A DNA stretch of 64,000 nucleotides from Providencia stuartii (GTDB taxonomy: Bacteria; Pseudomonadota; Gammaproteobacteria; Enterobacterales; Enterobacteriaceae): the NCBI GenBank assembly GCA_900455155.1, contig UGUC01000001.1:546049-610048 (forward strand), in the 5' to 3' direction. Below the pieces are notes generated by a model. That model was not told where the DNA came from and did not search any database. It was given only the letters and a program-made list of their open reading frames with translations. This document shows positions 63,101-64,000 of this stretch, one piece after another (position 1 is the stretch's first letter; every line of letters starts with the position of its first letter). The position numbers and the translations under genes are program-made.

Positions 63101-64000
63101 GCTCGACGATGTGAGTGACACAATGAGGCAGGTCAGGATGGTGGTAAACAAGCGTCACTGCCAGTGTTTGTGCTGTGTCTGTGATTTGGTGAAGGCGATG
63201 CTGTGCATCATAGTGCAGTATCAACCCATTGCCATATTCATCGCTCAGCGACACCAGGCGAAGGTGTGCCGGATTATCGTCTCGCGGTGTAAATAAGCGC
63301 CAGCATTCTCCGTCACTGTCACTGATTGTGAGGTCACCCGCGTTCATTGGCGGCAATAATTAACCCTTCATCAGCATTGAATATTGGATCCCGGGGACAG
63401 GCGGTTCAAAGCGCAGTTCACGACCACTCATATCGCGGTAACAATAGTGGTTCGCTTCACGGGTCACGCTCACTTCAAACGGGGTCAGCCAACCTTGTCC
63501 AAATAGGCCTCGGCATGATTACGGCTATTGTAAATACGTTTGCCAAAAGAGAGGATAACGTGCAGGCAGTGAAAAATCGAGTTCTTCCTCACCGGATAAG
63601 ATTTTGGCCCCCCGTGGCGGCGTGCACTGGGTTAAATAGGGATTGAATGGCGTTACTGATCCGATTGACTCCCATAACCAATGGCGCCCATGGCAAGCAT
63701 ACAAGGTAAACTTTTGAAGATGGCTTTGGGCTTACCGCGCAGTAGGGAAGCAGCCATATAGATGAATTCTAAACCGGGTAATTTCCCACTTTTGATGGGG
63801 CGTACCACTACAGTGCCCCCACCAATAAGAACATTCGGGGAGACGGCTTCAGACACCTTTCCTTCACAGGTTGAGCGGTCATTGGCGCGTACTGCGGGTA
63901 AATCATTAATTGAAACTTTATCGGAGCCTTCCGCCATGTATTGAATAGGACTATGTTTGGAACAATCAATGCGATCATGTTCAGCTTCCGCGGTAGGGCC
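60115..64000 (-). CDS. rhs: PAAR-Rhs polymorphic toxin with GH-E-like nuclease tip (partial, frameshifted)
   Basis: This is a type VI secretion-linked Rhs effector. The N terminus is beyond the window. From the right edge the sequence shows a PAAR-type part (DKVSINDLPAVRANDRSTCE, then SPNVLIGGGTVVVRPIKSG) and a hydrophobic segment, then many YD repeats (HYDAQHRLHQI, YEYDACGRTIQRTF, YDKLGQLIQEH), and the core end [20 protein letters not shown] followed by IDPLGL. The variable tip of about 120 aa holds VSNADMAHLTDAVKYWNKRG, DSKNYELEYFRHNRSQGASL and ends EKITIF. This fits the GH-E group of HNH/endonuclease VII-type nucleases. Frame breaks are frequent between 62050 and 63650, but the tip and 62050-60115 are continuous. 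Confidence 0.83.

Overview
The window reads as a chromosomal segment of a Providencia species (Morganellaceae, Enterobacterales). The backbone follows the E. coli order envC / yibN-secB-gpsA-cysE-trmL(yibK) ... cpxA-cpxR / cpxP ... pfkA-sbp ... tpiA-yiiQ-yiiR-fpr ... glpK-glpF / zapB-rraA-menA-hslU-hslV-ftsN-cytR. A polysaccharide locus sits between cpxA and yibK, which is the published location of Providencia O-antigen clusters. No 16S rRNA or other species marker is present, so the species is not fixed.

Layout. 1-5.1 kb: core genes and a decayed yefM-yoeB toxin-antitoxin pair. 5.2-23.6 kb: a surface-polysaccharide locus read on the minus strand. It runs from wzi and a JUMPstart/ops leader, through a remnant of rmlB and an AT-rich block of variable genes, to ugd, wza, wzb, wzc and galE. 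The variable block holds a nitroreductase-like flavoprotein, Wzy, a pyruvyltransferase, Wzx, a GT2, an acyltransferase, two GT4s and UDP-glucuronate 4-epimerase. 24-26.7 kb: the Cpx envelope-stress system with a perfect CpxR box. 27-30 kb: a LoiP-type metalloprotease and a PlsC-like/CdsA-like pair. 30.5-33.5 kb: pfkA, sbp and a small membrane protein. 33.6-38 kb: a secreted GH3 hexosaminidase flanked by two OmpG-like porins. 38.4-47.4 kb: tpiA, yiiQ, yiiR, fpr, emrD and a very large M66-like metalloprotease. 47.5-56.7 kb: glycerol uptake, division and proteolysis genes and cytR. 57-64 kb: an Rhs island with a PAAR-Rhs nuclease, a TPR-type immunity gene, a displaced second toxin tip with its own immunity gene, and two symE remnants.

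How the parts work together. The polysaccharide genes form a Wzx/Wzy pathway: Ugd plus the 4-epimerase supply UDP-GlcA and UDP-GalA, GalE interconverts UDP-Glc and UDP-Gal, glycosyltransferases build the repeat, acyl and pyruvyl groups decorate it, Wzx and Wzy flip and polymerise it, Wza/Wzb/Wzc export it and Wzi anchors it. RfaH acting at the ops element is the expected regulator.

Quality warning. At least 17 otherwise intact genes carry one or more single-base frameshifts, nearly all an extra base in a homopolymer (cysE, wzc, wzb, uge, GT2, nitroreductase, wzi, cpxR, loiP, plsC-like, cdsA-like, second porin, M66 protein, hslU, ftsN, cytR, rhs). Removing the extra bases restores the family lengths exactly in several cases (CpxR 232 aa, Wzi 479 aa). 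I therefore treat most of these as sequencing error and annotate the genes as whole. Only genes with additional decay are called pseudogenes.
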